DNA of 64,000 nt from Gambelia wislizenii (Eukaryota > Chordata > Lepidosauria > Squamata > Crotaphytidae), in NCBI GenBank assembly GCA_030847615.1, contig JAUMIR010000001.1, positions 368,396,687 through 368,460,686 on the forward strand. Reading direction: 5' to 3'. The notes under the pieces are model-generated. The model was not told the DNA's origin. It searched no databases and worked only from the letters and a program-made list of their open reading frames with translations. This document shows, in pieces, positions 22,170 through 33,269 of this stretch. Position 1 is the stretch's first letter, and every line of letters starts with the position of its first letter. The position numbers and the translations under genes were made by a program.

Positions 22170-22450
22170 TGATGTCACACCCTTAAAGTTAATAAACCAA
22201 TTTTTAGGTTTTGTTCATAAAGTCCAGAGTCATTGTGATTTATTCCTCTTACTGACAGGTATTAGGCATGCTTACCAAAAGAGACCACACATCCACATAT
22301 TCTATCCACAAAATTCAGGCCCCAGTCCAGAGAAGGGGTAAAAGGGGGAAATCTGAAAGGAAGGTGGCAGCGGCAGCAGCCAGGCTGAGTAATAGGGTAA
22401 ATTCCACTGGCATGTTCGCCATAACCTCTCACCACAATATCTCATAATTG
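22170..22450 (+). mobile_element. LTR-like module, family B copy 3
   Basis: It starts with GTTAATAAACCAATTTTTAG, equivalent to the TTAATAAACCTACAC polyadenylation block of the minus-strand copy at 9900-10135, and continues for about 270 bases up to a CATAATTGG motif that introduces family A copy 3. Similarity in between is weak. The fixed order B then A is the main support. Confidence 0.4.
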
Positions 22451-23260
22451 GAAATATTGGACACTTTTCAAGGGCAGGTTGACTGGGACAAACTAAAGAG
22501 GTCAGTTGGAGGTCACAATCACCTTGGGTTGTGTCTTAGAAATATTATGGCAAAACAAACCCATATTAGGCTTGTGAGGAAGTAAACAGAATTGTTAAGG
22601 AGGGATGTGCTAATCCTATTTTCCAGCCCTGGGCATCTCAGCAATAGTTCAATCAAACAATTAAGTGACTGTTCACAAACTAATTCCTATGGAAATCCTC
22701 CCTATACCCCCCTCCTGTTCAACCTTGCGAGGTTGTCATAAACCAATCAATTCCTATATCCCAGCCATTAACACAATCAGTTAAATTTTGGTTTCCTTCG
22801 TCTATCCCACAGGAAAGCCATCCAGGCTTTGTCCTTACCAGAGTACACCTTCAGGATATGAAATAGGGTATAAATATTAGTCCCCTGATAATAGTAAAAG
22901 GTGCCACAGTGGACGAACTTGGCCACTCTCTTCCTCAGCATAACCCGGATCGGAACCTCCCATGCCACCCTCAATACTTGTCTGAGTATCTTCTCTGCAC
23001 AAAACTCTACTCTTCAAGACTGCTAACTATCACCCTATATTCCTGAATTTCTCCCTCAGTCTAGGCCTTCTGCCTCACTCTGCTTTAGCCTTGTATGGTT
23101 CTTAGGAACATGTATGTGTAAGTCTGTTTTGTGTTATTTCCAATAAAAATATTTTATTTCACTTTAAACTGGAGTGCTCTCTACAGTTAGTACTGGTGTA
23201 CATAGGTTAAAAGATCCCTTATGTTACTTGCCACTTGCAGGCTTCTGTCTGAGGTAATAA
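22451..23260 (+). mobile_element. Solo-LTR-like repeat, family A copy 3
   Basis: The only plus-strand copy of family A. It opens with ATTGGACACTTTTCAAGG and GGTCA..TGGAGGTCACAATCACC, has TATAAATATT at 22869-22878, AATAAA at 23142-23147 and then CTCTCTACAGTTAGTACTGG and a TAATTCCCCCAG motif near the end. U3, R and U5 can thus be guessed as about 420, 270 and 110 bases. The GGTAACA terminus found in copies 1 and 2 is not visible here. Confidence 0.6.
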
Positions 23261-24250
23261 TTCCCCCAGACAATAGTATAGCTTTTAGATAATGTAAAGA
23301 TACAATAATTTGTGGCTATGGTTACTAGAAACACTATTAGTAGGATTATTTAGTGTGCTCTGTAATGGCAGAACAACACATTTTTGGTGCCCCCCCCCAT
23401 TCAGCTTGGACTGGGGATCACAGCCTTTTTGCGTTTTAGTTAGTGTTTACTGTCCTAGTTAGTGCTTAGTGTTTTAATACTTTGTACAGTGAGTCCTTGA
23501 TATCCACTGGGGTTTGGTTCCAGGCCTCCTCATGGATGCCAAAATCCATGGATGCTCAAATACAATTGCATATCAAATTGCCAAAATGCTCTTTTCTTTT
23601 CTTTGTTTCTTGTGATGGAATGTCATACCTGTGATGAATAACTTTGTGGCTGGCTACCTAGAGCATTGTGGCAAATGTATCATTACTTTATCACTGTGGT
23701 ACAGAGAAGCAGGGATGAGAGAAACCCAGTCCTCCATAGCCAAGTGTACACATTCACCTAGGGGATGAATTCCAAACTGGCTGTAGTTTTCCTACCCCAC
23801 CTCCCAACAGCAGTTCCTTGTACTACACATCCCAAACCACTGTTGCAATATGCTCCTCCTCCTCCTCCTTTCTAATTCCTGAGGATTCCTGGGAGCTTAT
23901 CAAGCTTGGAGTTCTAGTGAGAAGCCTGCCATTTTAAACAGTTGCCTGTGTTCATGTTCTTACAAGTATGAATCAGGCCAGCCAGTTGCCTATGGAAAGA
24001 GTCCAAACTTCCTGTAGACATGTGTGCTATAGCTTGTGTTCTCAGTAGCTGATATACTGAGGCATGCTGTCTATGATACTGGAGGGAATACCGGTATGTA
24101 TTCATCATGATCAGTAGCTGTTGATATCCTCAACAGGGACATCTGTTCTTAAATGAGATGTGGATTTCTGTATGTAGCATATCTTTTTGAGGCTCAATGT
24201 TTAAGGCCCTGAAGCAGCAGTCCTGTACCCATTTACCCGGAAGCAGGTTC

Positions 24251-24720
24251 CCTTGGGACTCATCTACATTGGCAGAATTCACCCGCTCCCCACCAGCATA
24301 ATCTGCCCACTGATCTGGCTGGTTGCTTCCCCATTACCTGGACAAAACCTGCACCAACCTGTCTCCTACTCTCTGCAACCAGGAAGTCAGCCTGCAGCAC
24401 GTGACCCAGACCCCTGCATGTGACCAGCCTTGGTCACATGCTGTGGGACGCCTTCCTGGCTACAGAAAATCAAGACAGCTGCAGCAACGGGCCAGCATGC
24501 CAGAATGGGCTCCTGCAGTCACATGGGGCCTGATTCATTTTTTTGCTGGTGGGAGTGGATGTAAACAGGTATTACTTTAGAACGCTGTAACAGGACTTAC
24601 CCCGTGTCTCCTCCCCCCCATGTTGGCCTGCTCTTTGGCCCAGGGGTCATGAGGACTACCAGGAGGCAACATGGGACAAAAGCCCCATGTTGCTTGGGCT
24701 GCAGGGCTCTAAGGTCTGGA
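24251..24720. mobile_element. CTACAC-family TIR element, right end missing
   Basis: It begins CCTTGGGACTCATCTACATTGG and shares the interior landmarks CCAGCCTTGGTCACATGCTGTG, GGCTCCTGCAGTC and GGGGTCATGAGGACTACC with the copies around 44200-46077 and 48857-49394. The right TIR is cut off at the CR1 junction (about 24720). Confidence 0.75.
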
Positions 24721-25150
24721 AACCATGCCTTATGAGGAGAGACTTAGGGAGCTGGGTATGTTTAGCCTGGAAAAAAGACGGTTGAGAGGCGATATGATAG
24801 CCCTGTTTAAGTATTTGAAGGGATGTCACGTTGAGGATGGAGCAAGCTTGTTTTCTGCTGCTCCAGAGATTGGAACACGGAGCAATGGATGCAAGCTCCA
24901 GGAACAGAGATTCCACCTCAACATGAGGAGGAACTTTTTGACAGTAAGAGCTGTTCGGCAGTGGAACACACTCCCTCGGAGTGTGGTGGGGTCTCCTTCC
25001 TTGGAGGTCTTTAAACAGAGGCTGGATGGCCATCTGTCGGGGATGCTTTGATCGTGATTTCCTGCGTGGCAGGGAGTTGGACTGGATGGCCCTCGTGGTC
25101 TCTTCCAACTCTGCAATTCTATGATTCTATGATTCTATTCTATGAATTAT
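24721..25150 (+). mobile_element. CR1 LINE 3' end
   Basis: The frame 24725-25051 encodes [53 protein letters not shown] and [19 protein letters not shown] without interruption, so this is one of the better-preserved CR1 copies. The 3' end is CTATGATTCTATGATTCTAT repeats. Only about 430 bp of the element is present. Confidence 0.93.
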
Positions 25151-25269
25151 ATACAATTGCATAGTAAAATGGTGTTCCTTATATAAAATGGCAAAATCAT
25201 GGTTTGCTTTTTGGAATATATATTTTTGGGGAAATATTTTCAAGCTGTGGATATGGAGGGCTGGTTGTA

Positions 25270-26458
25270 TTAGCTTTAGTTTTGTCTCAGTTCTTTCTCT
25301 CTCTTTCCATACATTATATGTATAATCACGGAAGTACAGAAGTTCAATAAGAACAATGAAGTGTCCTTAAAACAACAGATAATTTAAAGAGGTGATGGTG
25401 CTGACAATTCTCTTCTTGTTGTTCTTCCCAGATCACAGGGCAGGCTTTTCTGAGGGGGGGATAGGCCTAGTGTCAGTTTGATGAAGCTTCATGGACTGAG
25501 GAGGGAAATAGGACAGTTGCAGATTCAGTGGTGAGCAAGGCTGTACTTAACCAGCAGTGAACACAGACTGCAATTTGTTGGCATGGAAACAGGAACAATT
25601 TTATTGGTTACAGCCAAAAAGGCCTGTCCCCAACATGATTCTGTATTCTGGCAGTGGATGACCTGCCTGATGAATGATGTAAACTAATATACCCTGATCC
25701 ACCTTTTGAGTATAACTGGAATGAGAGACATGCAATTTCAAATGGTTGGAAAACACAGCATGCTTCCCCCACCACATGGGAATGGGACAGCGCCTCTTGA
25801 CCATGAGTTGAGCATGGCCCTGTTTCCCCCCACCCCTTAAAGGGACTCCTCCAGTTGGGTCTGATGGGCACATGTGGACTATCTTCCACCACCACCATCC
25901 CCACCGGTCCATGGATCTCTGTTAAAAGTGCCACAAGAAATGGGAGCTCTCATCCACCTTGCAACAAATTTCAGGCAACATCTACCACAACCAAAGTTCA
26001 TAACAAATTGCTGAGAGCCAATTAGCCTGCCCCCAAGGTGCACTTCCTCTCTGAAGCAACTGCTGAGCAAGTGCTGGGAATCCATTGTCTATAGTTGGGG
26101 AATTGACCAGAATGCATTTACGCGCACGGGTTCACCTTGCTCTTCCCAGCCACCAAACAGCAGCCCCTGATTTGCTGGCCTTGTGCATCTTTTTGCACAG
26201 GCAGGCTCCTGGGAAGGAGAAGGAAGCCAGTGGGACCAAAGAAAATGGTGACCACCATTGTTCTCCTGCTGCTGCATGCTGCAAAGTGGTGTTGCTGGTA
26301 AATCAGGGAACACTATTTACCTCAAAGACAACTTCTGTCGTCTTTTCTGTTGGTCAAAAGCAACTGTTTCTTGTGCTTCTTTAGAATAATTCATATCATT
26401 CTTTCTATGAAAAACCTACAGAATACACATAAAAAGGCTCTGCGTAGTTATGACATTG
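25270..26458. other. Unassigned sequence, possibly an LTR on the minus strand
   Basis: On the minus strand a segment ends with GGCTGTAACCAATAAAATTG (about 25595-25614), an isolated polyadenylation signal, preceded by several hundred bases that hold modest open frames (25601-25934). It may be an LTR or the 3' end of a processed sequence. No family is recognised. Confidence 0.3.
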
Positions 26459-26516
26459 AGGTTGCAATCCAGTATATACTTATCTGGGGAAAGTCTCACT
26501 GAATGCAGTATAGTAG
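26459..26516. repeat. Short dispersed repeat (TTACTCCCAG type, complement)
   Basis: GGTTGCAATCCAGTATA, then CTTATCTGGGGAAAGTCTCA and CTGAATGCAGTAT; the complement of the repeat at 18211 and 37076. Confidence 0.5.
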
Positions 26517-28990
26517 AACTTATAAGTGGTATGTATAGGGCTGTCCTGTACTTGAGAGTCAGTGCTTCAGAAGCTACAATAATCTGGAAGGATAGATAGT
26601 TCCTGAATGTATTCAGGAGGATTTGTGCTTTTTTTAAAAATACAATCCGCGTGAGCTTGAAGCTGCTCATATTTTGACAATTTGCTCTCATAATTCACAT
26701 CTTTTGACTGTAATACCTGCTCAATTAATAGCAATTTGCCTATTTTTCCCCTTTGGCAATGAAATGTATTCATTATGCCCCATATGCAAAAAGAAATGTT
26801 CCTTGTGCATGAGGGAATTTTCCTCCTTCATAAATGTTTCATCTGCTTTATTAAGCCTTATGCTTTTCTCACCTTGCTTGCTTGAGAATTTTTTATGTGA
26901 GAAATTTTTCTGCTAAGGACTATAGAAAAAAGGACTATAGGTGCATTAGGTGTAATTGACAACTGGGAATTCACTCTTAATCATGCCAAATGACTCTATG
27001 TATTCACTTCATGGCCATTGGCACATCTTTAACAGCCCCAGAGAGAGGAAGAGGCTAGTCTGAATGAGCAAAATCTTCTTGCAACATACATTGACAGAAG
27101 AGAGGACTTGGGGAGGAAAGCAATAGAAGACTCTGAGGAATTTTTTATCTACAAAACCCTTTTCAAAAGAAGAGGGGTTTGCAAAACAGCAGCTTCTCTT
27201 CAGTTTAATACACTTGTGCAGAATTGTTTTGTGCCCTGTGCCCTGTGTATTGTATAGACTTAATACTAAAACTAGTTAAACAAAAACTATTTTCACATGT
27301 TTATTGTTCACATTTAATACCGGTCCAGTTGCGTAAAATATATCCTAATGTTTGATATCAAAATTAGCAAATCTTTTAGTAGCTGCAAAGTGGCAATCAA
27401 CTACTCTGTCAATAGAAAAAGAAAGAGGTTTGTGAGTGAGATCTGGCATATAGCCAGAATGAGTAAACTTGCATAAAGGGTTCACCTGCCCAAAGATAGT
27501 TAAACAACAACAACAACAACAACAAAACAGTCTATATAATGTATATGAAGAAGCAGTGGTAATAGTAATAATATTGATATAATTACACAACAATTTCATT
27601 GATATTCTTAGTTTATCATAGGATTTATCATATACTGGGTGTAGTTTTTTTTTATAAGGTTTGCATGGTTTTCCTCTCTGTACCTATGCAGCCAGAGGTT
27701 GCTGCTAGGGAGGGGGTAGTTTGATGGCCTCCTCAAAGAGAGGCCAGGATTGCATCACGTGGGTGGCGCAGAGTCAGAGGGTTTTAAGCCTAAGCCATCC
27801 CCTCGTGTGCCTCTTTCTTTGGGATCTTGCGACCCACCCTCTGTGCAATGTGAGTATATCTGGTCACTTCAGGGCTGGGTAGGAATTGCCCCTCTCCTTT
27901 TGCCAGAGTTTGGGTGTTTGTTTGTTTTTTTTTTTGTTGTTTTTTTGCCTATACAACACTGTATCTATGGGACTGGGTTGGTTGGCTTGGCTTGGGTCAT
28001 TAAATAGGTTGTCACTTGGCAGGTAACAAGGGAAGAATTCTATAGTCCAGTGTACACCCTGGCACTCTTTTGGTGAAGGGTTGGGCTCTAGAACTGGCTC
28101 CACAGGTTCTACATCCTAGGAGGTGGGGAAGGAGTCTGCCCTTGGGGCCGATCGGGGGGGTGGGGGTTGCTCTCTTTTATAACCAAGTCTTGTGTTTTGG
28201 GAAGAAGCAACCTGGGTTTTGCCTTCCAGTATACAACCAGCTGGAAAGCCACCCCATAACTTGGGACTGTCCTCAGGGTCAGGTGTTTCTCCCAAGGCAA
28301 GGCTGAGGAGGTAGTCACTAGGCTCACACCTGGCCTCAGCTGGACCCACACCAGGTTGCTCTCCCTCTTTTGTTCATCCTCAGATTGTTGCATTTAAATA
28401 GGTTTAGGTCAAACAAAGTGTCCCTAATTTAAACCAATTTCATGTGTCTGGTCTTGTTATATCGCATTGGTCATCAACGCATAATTATTATAAAATTATT
28501 TTACAGACAGAAAAAAACTTCATAAGGCTCTGAAGAGATGTTGACTTTATTTCCCTGTATGAGTTATTCTACACATTCAAAAACAAGAATGTCATTCCCA
28601 GTTGCACACGGGGTGCACTTATTTGAATGTTCCACCCATAACCTCTCCTCTTTATACCTTGAGAACTTGCATGTCAGTGAGATGGTTCTAGACGAAACCT
28701 TTCCCCATGAACAGTTGGAAGCAGAGCATGGAGTTGTTTTGTCCTGGTGGTTTTATGTACTATCCCATCCTGTTCACTGTCCCACAGTCATGGCAGAAAT
28801 TATACCTTGACCTAGAATTGTACTTTGAAATATTTCCATTTCCTTGCCAAACTGACTACATCCTGAAGCCTATTTACAAAACTCACATTAAACCTAGCAT
28901 TCTATTAAACATTATCAGCTTTAGCATGCAGTCATTCTTTATAATTGCCAGATGTGGGCAATTTGTAGCACTGCAGATATTGGATGCCAA
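26517..28990. other. Unassigned sequence
   Basis: No gene is visible. A CAA repeat is at 27507-27525 and a T-rich tract at 27925-27952. The part 27700-28400 is GC-richer than its neighbours and may be an unrecognised retroelement piece. The rest is AT-rich. Confidence 0.4.
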
Positions 28991-29296
28991 GGAGATTATC
29001 AGATGCGGGGGGAACGCGACAAAAAATTGTGTTCCCAACCATGCCAGAAGATCACTATGAAAACAGAAACCTTACCAGATGCCCATGTCCTTCAGCCATT
29101 CTGGGGGCGTAATGCGGCCGCAGATAAGGCTTTGCTTTTCAATTGATGGGGATAAGACACTAATAAAAAGGGATGCTTTACTCATGGCTGTGCTACACCC
29201 CTGGAATGCTGGAGGATGTCGTTGTCTGGTAAGGTTGTCCCTTCCTGTTCTTCTAGAGATCTTTTGATGTGGTTTTTGCTGTGTCACATAATCTCC
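28991..29296. mobile_element. GGAGATTATCAG-family short element with CAA duplication
   Basis: The left end is GGAGATTATCAGATG and the right end is CACATAATCTCC, a 9-bp perfect core TIR. It is flanked on both sides by CAA (28988-28990 and 29297-29299), a perfect 3-bp duplication. The 306-bp interior is non-coding and does not match the longer copies, so it is a distinct subfamily that shares only the ends. Confidence 0.72.
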
Positions 29297-29392
29297 CAAA
29301 TCTCAACAATCCCAGCCAATTTGGTCAATGGTCAAGGATGCTAGAGTTCTGAGTCCACCAACATGGAAAGACCCATAGGTTTCCCACCTCAG
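29297..29392. mobile_element. Short palindromic MITE fragment
   Basis: CAACAATCCCAGCCAATTTGG, TCAATGGTCAAGGATGCTAG and GAGTTCTGAGTCCACCAAC resemble the centre and right half of the GGGAGTTGTAGTCC-type palindromic repeat. Confidence 0.45.
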
Positions 29393-29604
29393 CTTTCAGT
29401 CTTGTCCTGTCCCTTATGATAGGATATCAATTTCTTGTGATCTGGTATATATGAACCCTAAATCACTTGTGATGGAAGTATTGCTGGCTTGAAATGAAGA
29501 TATTTTTCCTCCTTTGATAGGTATGAGACAGGAATGCCAGGTTTGACAAAAAGACAATTGATCTCTATAAAAAGAGAATACATCAAAATCTAAGACTCAA
29601 GAAT

Positions 29605-29637
<33 letters not shown>

Positions 29638-30334
29638 TTTAAAAGCTTAGCACAAACTACCTGTGATAATTTTAAATTTTAGTATTGGATCACAGATGCA
29701 GAAAGCTATGTTTTGCTTCTGGTTACCATATGTGAGGAGTCATCAACAAGGAATGGATACCACAATCTTGTAGATCAATGTAGAATAATGATTTGAAGAT
29801 AAATTAGTCAGACCACTGAGCTGTGAATCCTTATGTTTGTTCAAGTAGAGTTTGGCTGACTGTTTCAAAACAAACTTTATTCAATCAGATTTAGATTATT
29901 TGAGAGACTTATATCTACATAAAAATTGGCAAGCAAACATTATACAATTCATACAAAATAGCATATTGGGTGAAATGTAATGGAATTTGAATCCTGATTA
30001 GTTCTATTTGTTCATCATGAAGTCAGATCATGTAATGCTTTGTCTGCTGGTTCACTAAAAGATGAATGAAGGCAGCTGACACATATCCACTTAGTTGGAC
30101 TGAGTCAAAAGGAGCCTGTTAATACTGATGTTTGCTCAACTGCCTTCTGAGTAGGAGGAATTATTACTTTTTTGACAGGGAAGTTCATATGGATTACTTC
30201 ATTAATACACTCCACCTTATCTGTTTATGACTTTAACTGGATCACCTTCTCTCATATGAACTTTCATATCTTTTAAGAGTTTCAGAGTTAGTAGGCTGCT
30301 TTATGTTCATAGGAGATGGAATCCATCTGTCCAT
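29393..30334. other. Unassigned AT-rich sequence
   Basis: Only CT/CA microsatellites at 29608-29637 stand out. Confidence 0.45.
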
Positions 30335-30690
30335 GACTTTATTTAGATCTTGCCTTTCTCCCAGAGTGGGACTCAAGGTGGATTACAAAAAGGCAGAAAA
30401 TTACAATAATGAGACATATAAAACTAAAAGCACACAAAATTAAGATCAATCAACACAGTATTAAACAATATTAAACAACAACATAATTTAAAAAAAAATC
30501 TTACCTTACAACAAAGATTAAAAGCAGCTCAGCACAATAAAAAGGTTTTCTTGTTAAAAATCAATTTCTAAAGTCTTGCTGGAAAAGAAAGGTCTTAACC
30601 TGCCACCAAAAAGAAAACAAGGAAGGAGCATCCTAGCTTCCCTAAGGAGGGAGGTGCAAATGTGGGAGCAGTTGTACCTTTCTTCTGAAT
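30335..30690 (-). mobile_element. L2 LINE 3' end (minus)
   Basis: On the minus strand the end of an L2 is seen: the GGAAGCTAGGATGCTCC region, AAGACCTTTCTTTTCCAGCA, then an A/T-rich 3' untranslated region and CCACCTTGAGTCCCACTCTGG.AGAAAGGCAAGAT, the usual L2 tail. It is diverged. Confidence 0.65.
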
Positions 30691-31239
30691 GAGTACTGGT
30701 GTGTATTCCTGCTTTCTGCTACTGTAGTATAGTTTTTCAGTTCAGTTTGGCGTACTTTCATTGTTTATGAACCACCTCAAGTATTCACAAAGAGGAAAGG
30801 GAAAAAAAATTATCAAAACCTTTGATCCACTGCTTTACAAAATATGTATTTTGGTTCTCTCTTTTGTAGATTCAGAATATTACATTGTCCAAAGCACTCC
30901 CTTCCCAGCTTTTTGATTGATTGGGAGTCTTTCCAGGTCAGGTCAGCCTAGGGTACTCTGTATGCCTGACTCTGAGGCAGTGCCTGAAGGAACTCCTTTC
31001 ACGCAGGGTCTGATACCCTTTCTCTGTTCTGCATTTGAATAAACACTCTTCCTCTGTGTTTATTATTTGTTTTACACCTTTCTCCCAAAATGAGACCTTA
31101 TGTGGTTGCAAGAGTGAGTTTGTTGCCAACAAAGCTCTGCTTCAGTATGTGAAGAGATAATTTAAAATATTTTGAGGTATTGCCTCTTCCTTTTTCACAG
31201 AACCATTAGAACAGAGAATAAAGACTACATTCCCAAGCC
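30691..31239. other. Unassigned sequence
   Basis: No feature recognised. Confidence 0.4.
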
Positions 31240-31417
31240 CACCAAGATGGATTTTCCTTGTTTTTTTTTTCTGGGCTGTGAGGCCTTGTTCTGCAATAGT
31301 TTCTTTCTGACATTTTGCCTGCATCTGTGGCTGCATTTTCAGAGAATGGTTGGGCAGGAGTGTGTGTGGAGTTTATATATTGTGAACCCGTTGGGGAGGA
31401 TTTGTGTAATTAAATGG

Positions 31418-31855
31418 TTAGTTTCTGGGTATAGAAATGCAAGGATGATTAGTGTCTGTTTTGCTAATGGTTGGTTGATGGACCATGATCTGCTGGAAAT
31501 CCCCTTGTCCCTGGGTGGAATTCCTTTGTAAGTGTTGAGTTTTGATTCTATTGTTCTTCAAAACTGGAAGCCAGATTTTGTTTACTTTTAGGGTTTCTTC
31601 TTTCCTGTTGAAGTTGTTCAGGTGTTTGTGGATTTCGACAGCTTCCCTGTGCATTCTGGCATGATAGTTGTTGGCCTGGTCCAGAATTTCTGTGTTTTTA
31701 AATAACATTTTGTGTCCAGGTTGGTTTTTCACATGTTCTGCTACTGCTGATTTTTCTGGTTGGCCCAGTCTGCAGTGTCTCTTATGTTCCTTGATTCGTG
31801 TTTGCACACTGCGTTTAGTGGTCCCTATGTAACTTGTCCACAGCTGCATGTGCAC
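31418..31855 (-). pseudogene. Penelope-like GIY-YIG endonuclease domain
   Basis: A 145-codon frame encoding the C-terminal nuclease of the element: SYIGTTKRSVQTRIKEHKRH (the second half of the GIY-YIG fold, with its conserved arginine), AVAEHVKNQPGHKM, then the EIL and NNYHARMHREAVEI segment with the conserved glutamate, and a basic tail. The GIY half lies just before, in a different frame. In intact elements this domain nicks target DNA for integration. Confidence 0.88.
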
Positions 31856-31935
31856 AGCTGCAGCTATGAGAGGGTACTTTTGTCCTTCGCTGAGCGTAGC
31901 ATTTCTTGGATTTTCTTGGTTGGTCTGTAGATTGT

Positions 31936-32346
31936 TTAGAGGTTGTGTTTCCTAATCAGTTTCCCTATTCTGTCTGTGACTCCTTTGATGTATGGTAAAA
32001 ATACCTTCCCTTTGGGTGGCTGTTTTTCTTCTTCATTCCTGTGGTTTTTTCTGGGTCTGGCTGCTCTTGTGAAGTCTGATCTGGAGTAACCATTAGCCTG
32101 TAGGGCCCAGTTTAGGTGTCTCAGTTCATCCTCCAGGTAGTGGGGTTCACAGATCCTTTTTGCGGGGTCTACCAATGTTTTTATTGTGCTTCTTTTTTGT
32201 TCTGGGTGATGATTGGAGTTCTTGTGTAGGTATCTGTCCGTGTGTGTAGGTTTTCTGTATACCTTGTGGCCTATACCTTGGTGTGTTTTTTTGCGGATGA
32301 TTAGGACATCCATGAACGGCAGTGTTCCTTCCTTCTCTTTTTCCAT
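31936..32346 (-). pseudogene. Penelope-like RT C-terminal part
   Basis: A 136-codon open frame with GTLPFMDVLIIRKKTHQGIG, YRKPTHTDRYLHKNSNHHP, KTLVDPAKRICEPHYLEDEL and VFLPYIKGVTDRIGKLIRKH. These are the RT thumb and connector segments of Penelope-like elements, located between the catalytic box and the endonuclease. A stop follows after KHNL, where the linker to the endonuclease begins. Confidence 0.88.
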
Positions 32347-32349
32347 TGT

Positions 32350-33269
32350 GAATTAGATATTTTGGTGGATGTTGTTCAGGTGGTTTAGGAATGAGACCAA
32401 ATCTTCTTCTCCGTGGTTCCAAATGGTGAAAGTGTCCACCTATCGGTGGACACTTTCTGATAGACATCCACCTATCAGAACAATCTTGTGGACTTTTTTG
32501 GTGCTGTTTCCAGGGCTTGCTTTTCAAAATGTTCCATGTAAAAGTTTGGTATCATGTGGCTCAGAGGGCTGCCCATTGCTACCCCATCTATCTGTTTGTA
32601 GAAATCGTTATCCCACTGGAAGTAGCTTCTGGTGAGGCAGTGTTTGAACAAGGCTGTGATGTCCTCAGAAAATACTCATTGGATGAGTTCCATGGTGTCC
32701 ATTATGGGGAGTTTGGTGAACAAGGAGACAACATCAAAACTGATCATTCTGTCTCCAGGTTTCAGTTCGATGTTGTTGATTTTTTCTATGAAGTGAGCTG
32801 AGTCTTATATGTAATGAGGGGTTTGTCCTATGTGGGTTTGTAATTGTGTGGCCAGAAACTTGGCCGAGTCATACGTGGGTGATCCAATGGCACTAACTAT
32901 GTGTTGGAGTGGAATGGAATCCTTGTAGATCTTGATAAGTCCATATAGTCTTGGTGGGAGAGCCTCTGATCTGCATATATTCTGGTGTATGATTGGCTGA
33001 ATTAATGAGCTCTTGATGAAGGCATTTGTTTTTGTGGTGATTTTGTTGGCTGGGTCTTGCTTGAGTTTTCTGTATGTTTCAGGGTCTAAGAGTTCCCTTA
33101 TTTTTTGTCTGTATTTTTCTGTTTGCATGATTACTGTGGCTTTGCCTTTGTCTGCTGGGAGAATAATGATTTCTGGGTCTGCATTGATGGCTTTTCTTTC
33201 TTTTATGGTTATGTTGCTAAGATAACTTTTTGATATGAAATAAAGCAAATGTGTGAACCTTCTGGACAA
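32350..33269 (-). pseudogene. Penelope-like reverse transcriptase, N-terminal and catalytic part
   Basis: The open part 33269-32805 carries INADPEIIILPADKGKATVI, RELLDPETYRKLKQDP and LPPRLYGLIKIYKD, which precede the RT core. Further down, in broken frames, come FTKLPIMDTM, HCLTRSYFQWDNDF and DGVAMGSPLSHM. The segment that should hold the catalytic YVDD box (about 32429-32480) is occupied by two adjacent perfect stem-loop sequences, and one aspartate codon of the box is gone. Stops follow on both sides. The protein cannot have been active in this form. Confidence 0.85.

Larger units (their letters stand above)
23573..25150 (+). mobile_element. CR1-tailed composite insert with 13-bp flanking duplication
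   Basis: This block interrupts the Tigger-like MITE. Its order is about 680 bases of unrecognised sequence, a CTACAC-family TIR element lacking its right end, then a CR1 3' end finishing in the ATTCTATG repeat. ATACAATTGCATA occurs at 23560-23572 and again at 25151-25163. If that is a target-site duplication, the whole block entered as one unit by CR1-type retrotransposition of a chimeric transcript. Alternatively a series of insertions and deletions produced it. Confidence 0.55.
23487..25267. mobile_element. Tigger-like MITE, split by a 1.6-kb insert
   Basis: The left end CAGTGAGTCCTTGATATCCACTG and, read inward from the right, CAACCAGCCCTCCATATCCACAG make an imperfect TIR, and both ends are flanked by TA (23485-23486 and 25268-25269), the target of the Tc1/mariner-pogo superfamily. 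CCAAAATCCATGGATGCTCAA and AAATATTTTCAAGCTGTGGA are typical of Tigger/MER2-like elements. Without the insert the MITE would be about 190 bp. The insert 23573-25150 is flanked by an exact copy of ATACAATTGCATA on each side. Confidence 0.82.
31240..33262 (-). mobile_element. Penelope-like element, 5'-truncated
   Basis: Reading down the minus strand from 33262, the order is the pre-RT region (ADKGKATVIM), RT motifs (FTKLPIMDT, GVAMGSPLS), RT C-terminal segments (LPFMDVLIIRK, ICEPHYLEDELRHLNWALQANGYS), then a GIY-YIG endonuclease, then a 3' end with GCCACAGATGCAGGC.AAA.GTCAGA and CAGCCCAGAAAAAA. This domain order is diagnostic of Penelope-like elements. The frame is broken several times. The N-terminus is missing, and a 5S SINE begins a few bases beyond 33262. 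Confidence 0.93.

Noticed and set aside
28109..28393. Overlapping frames on both strands in a GC-richer block
   Set aside because: No domain, no splice context; GC content alone explains their length.
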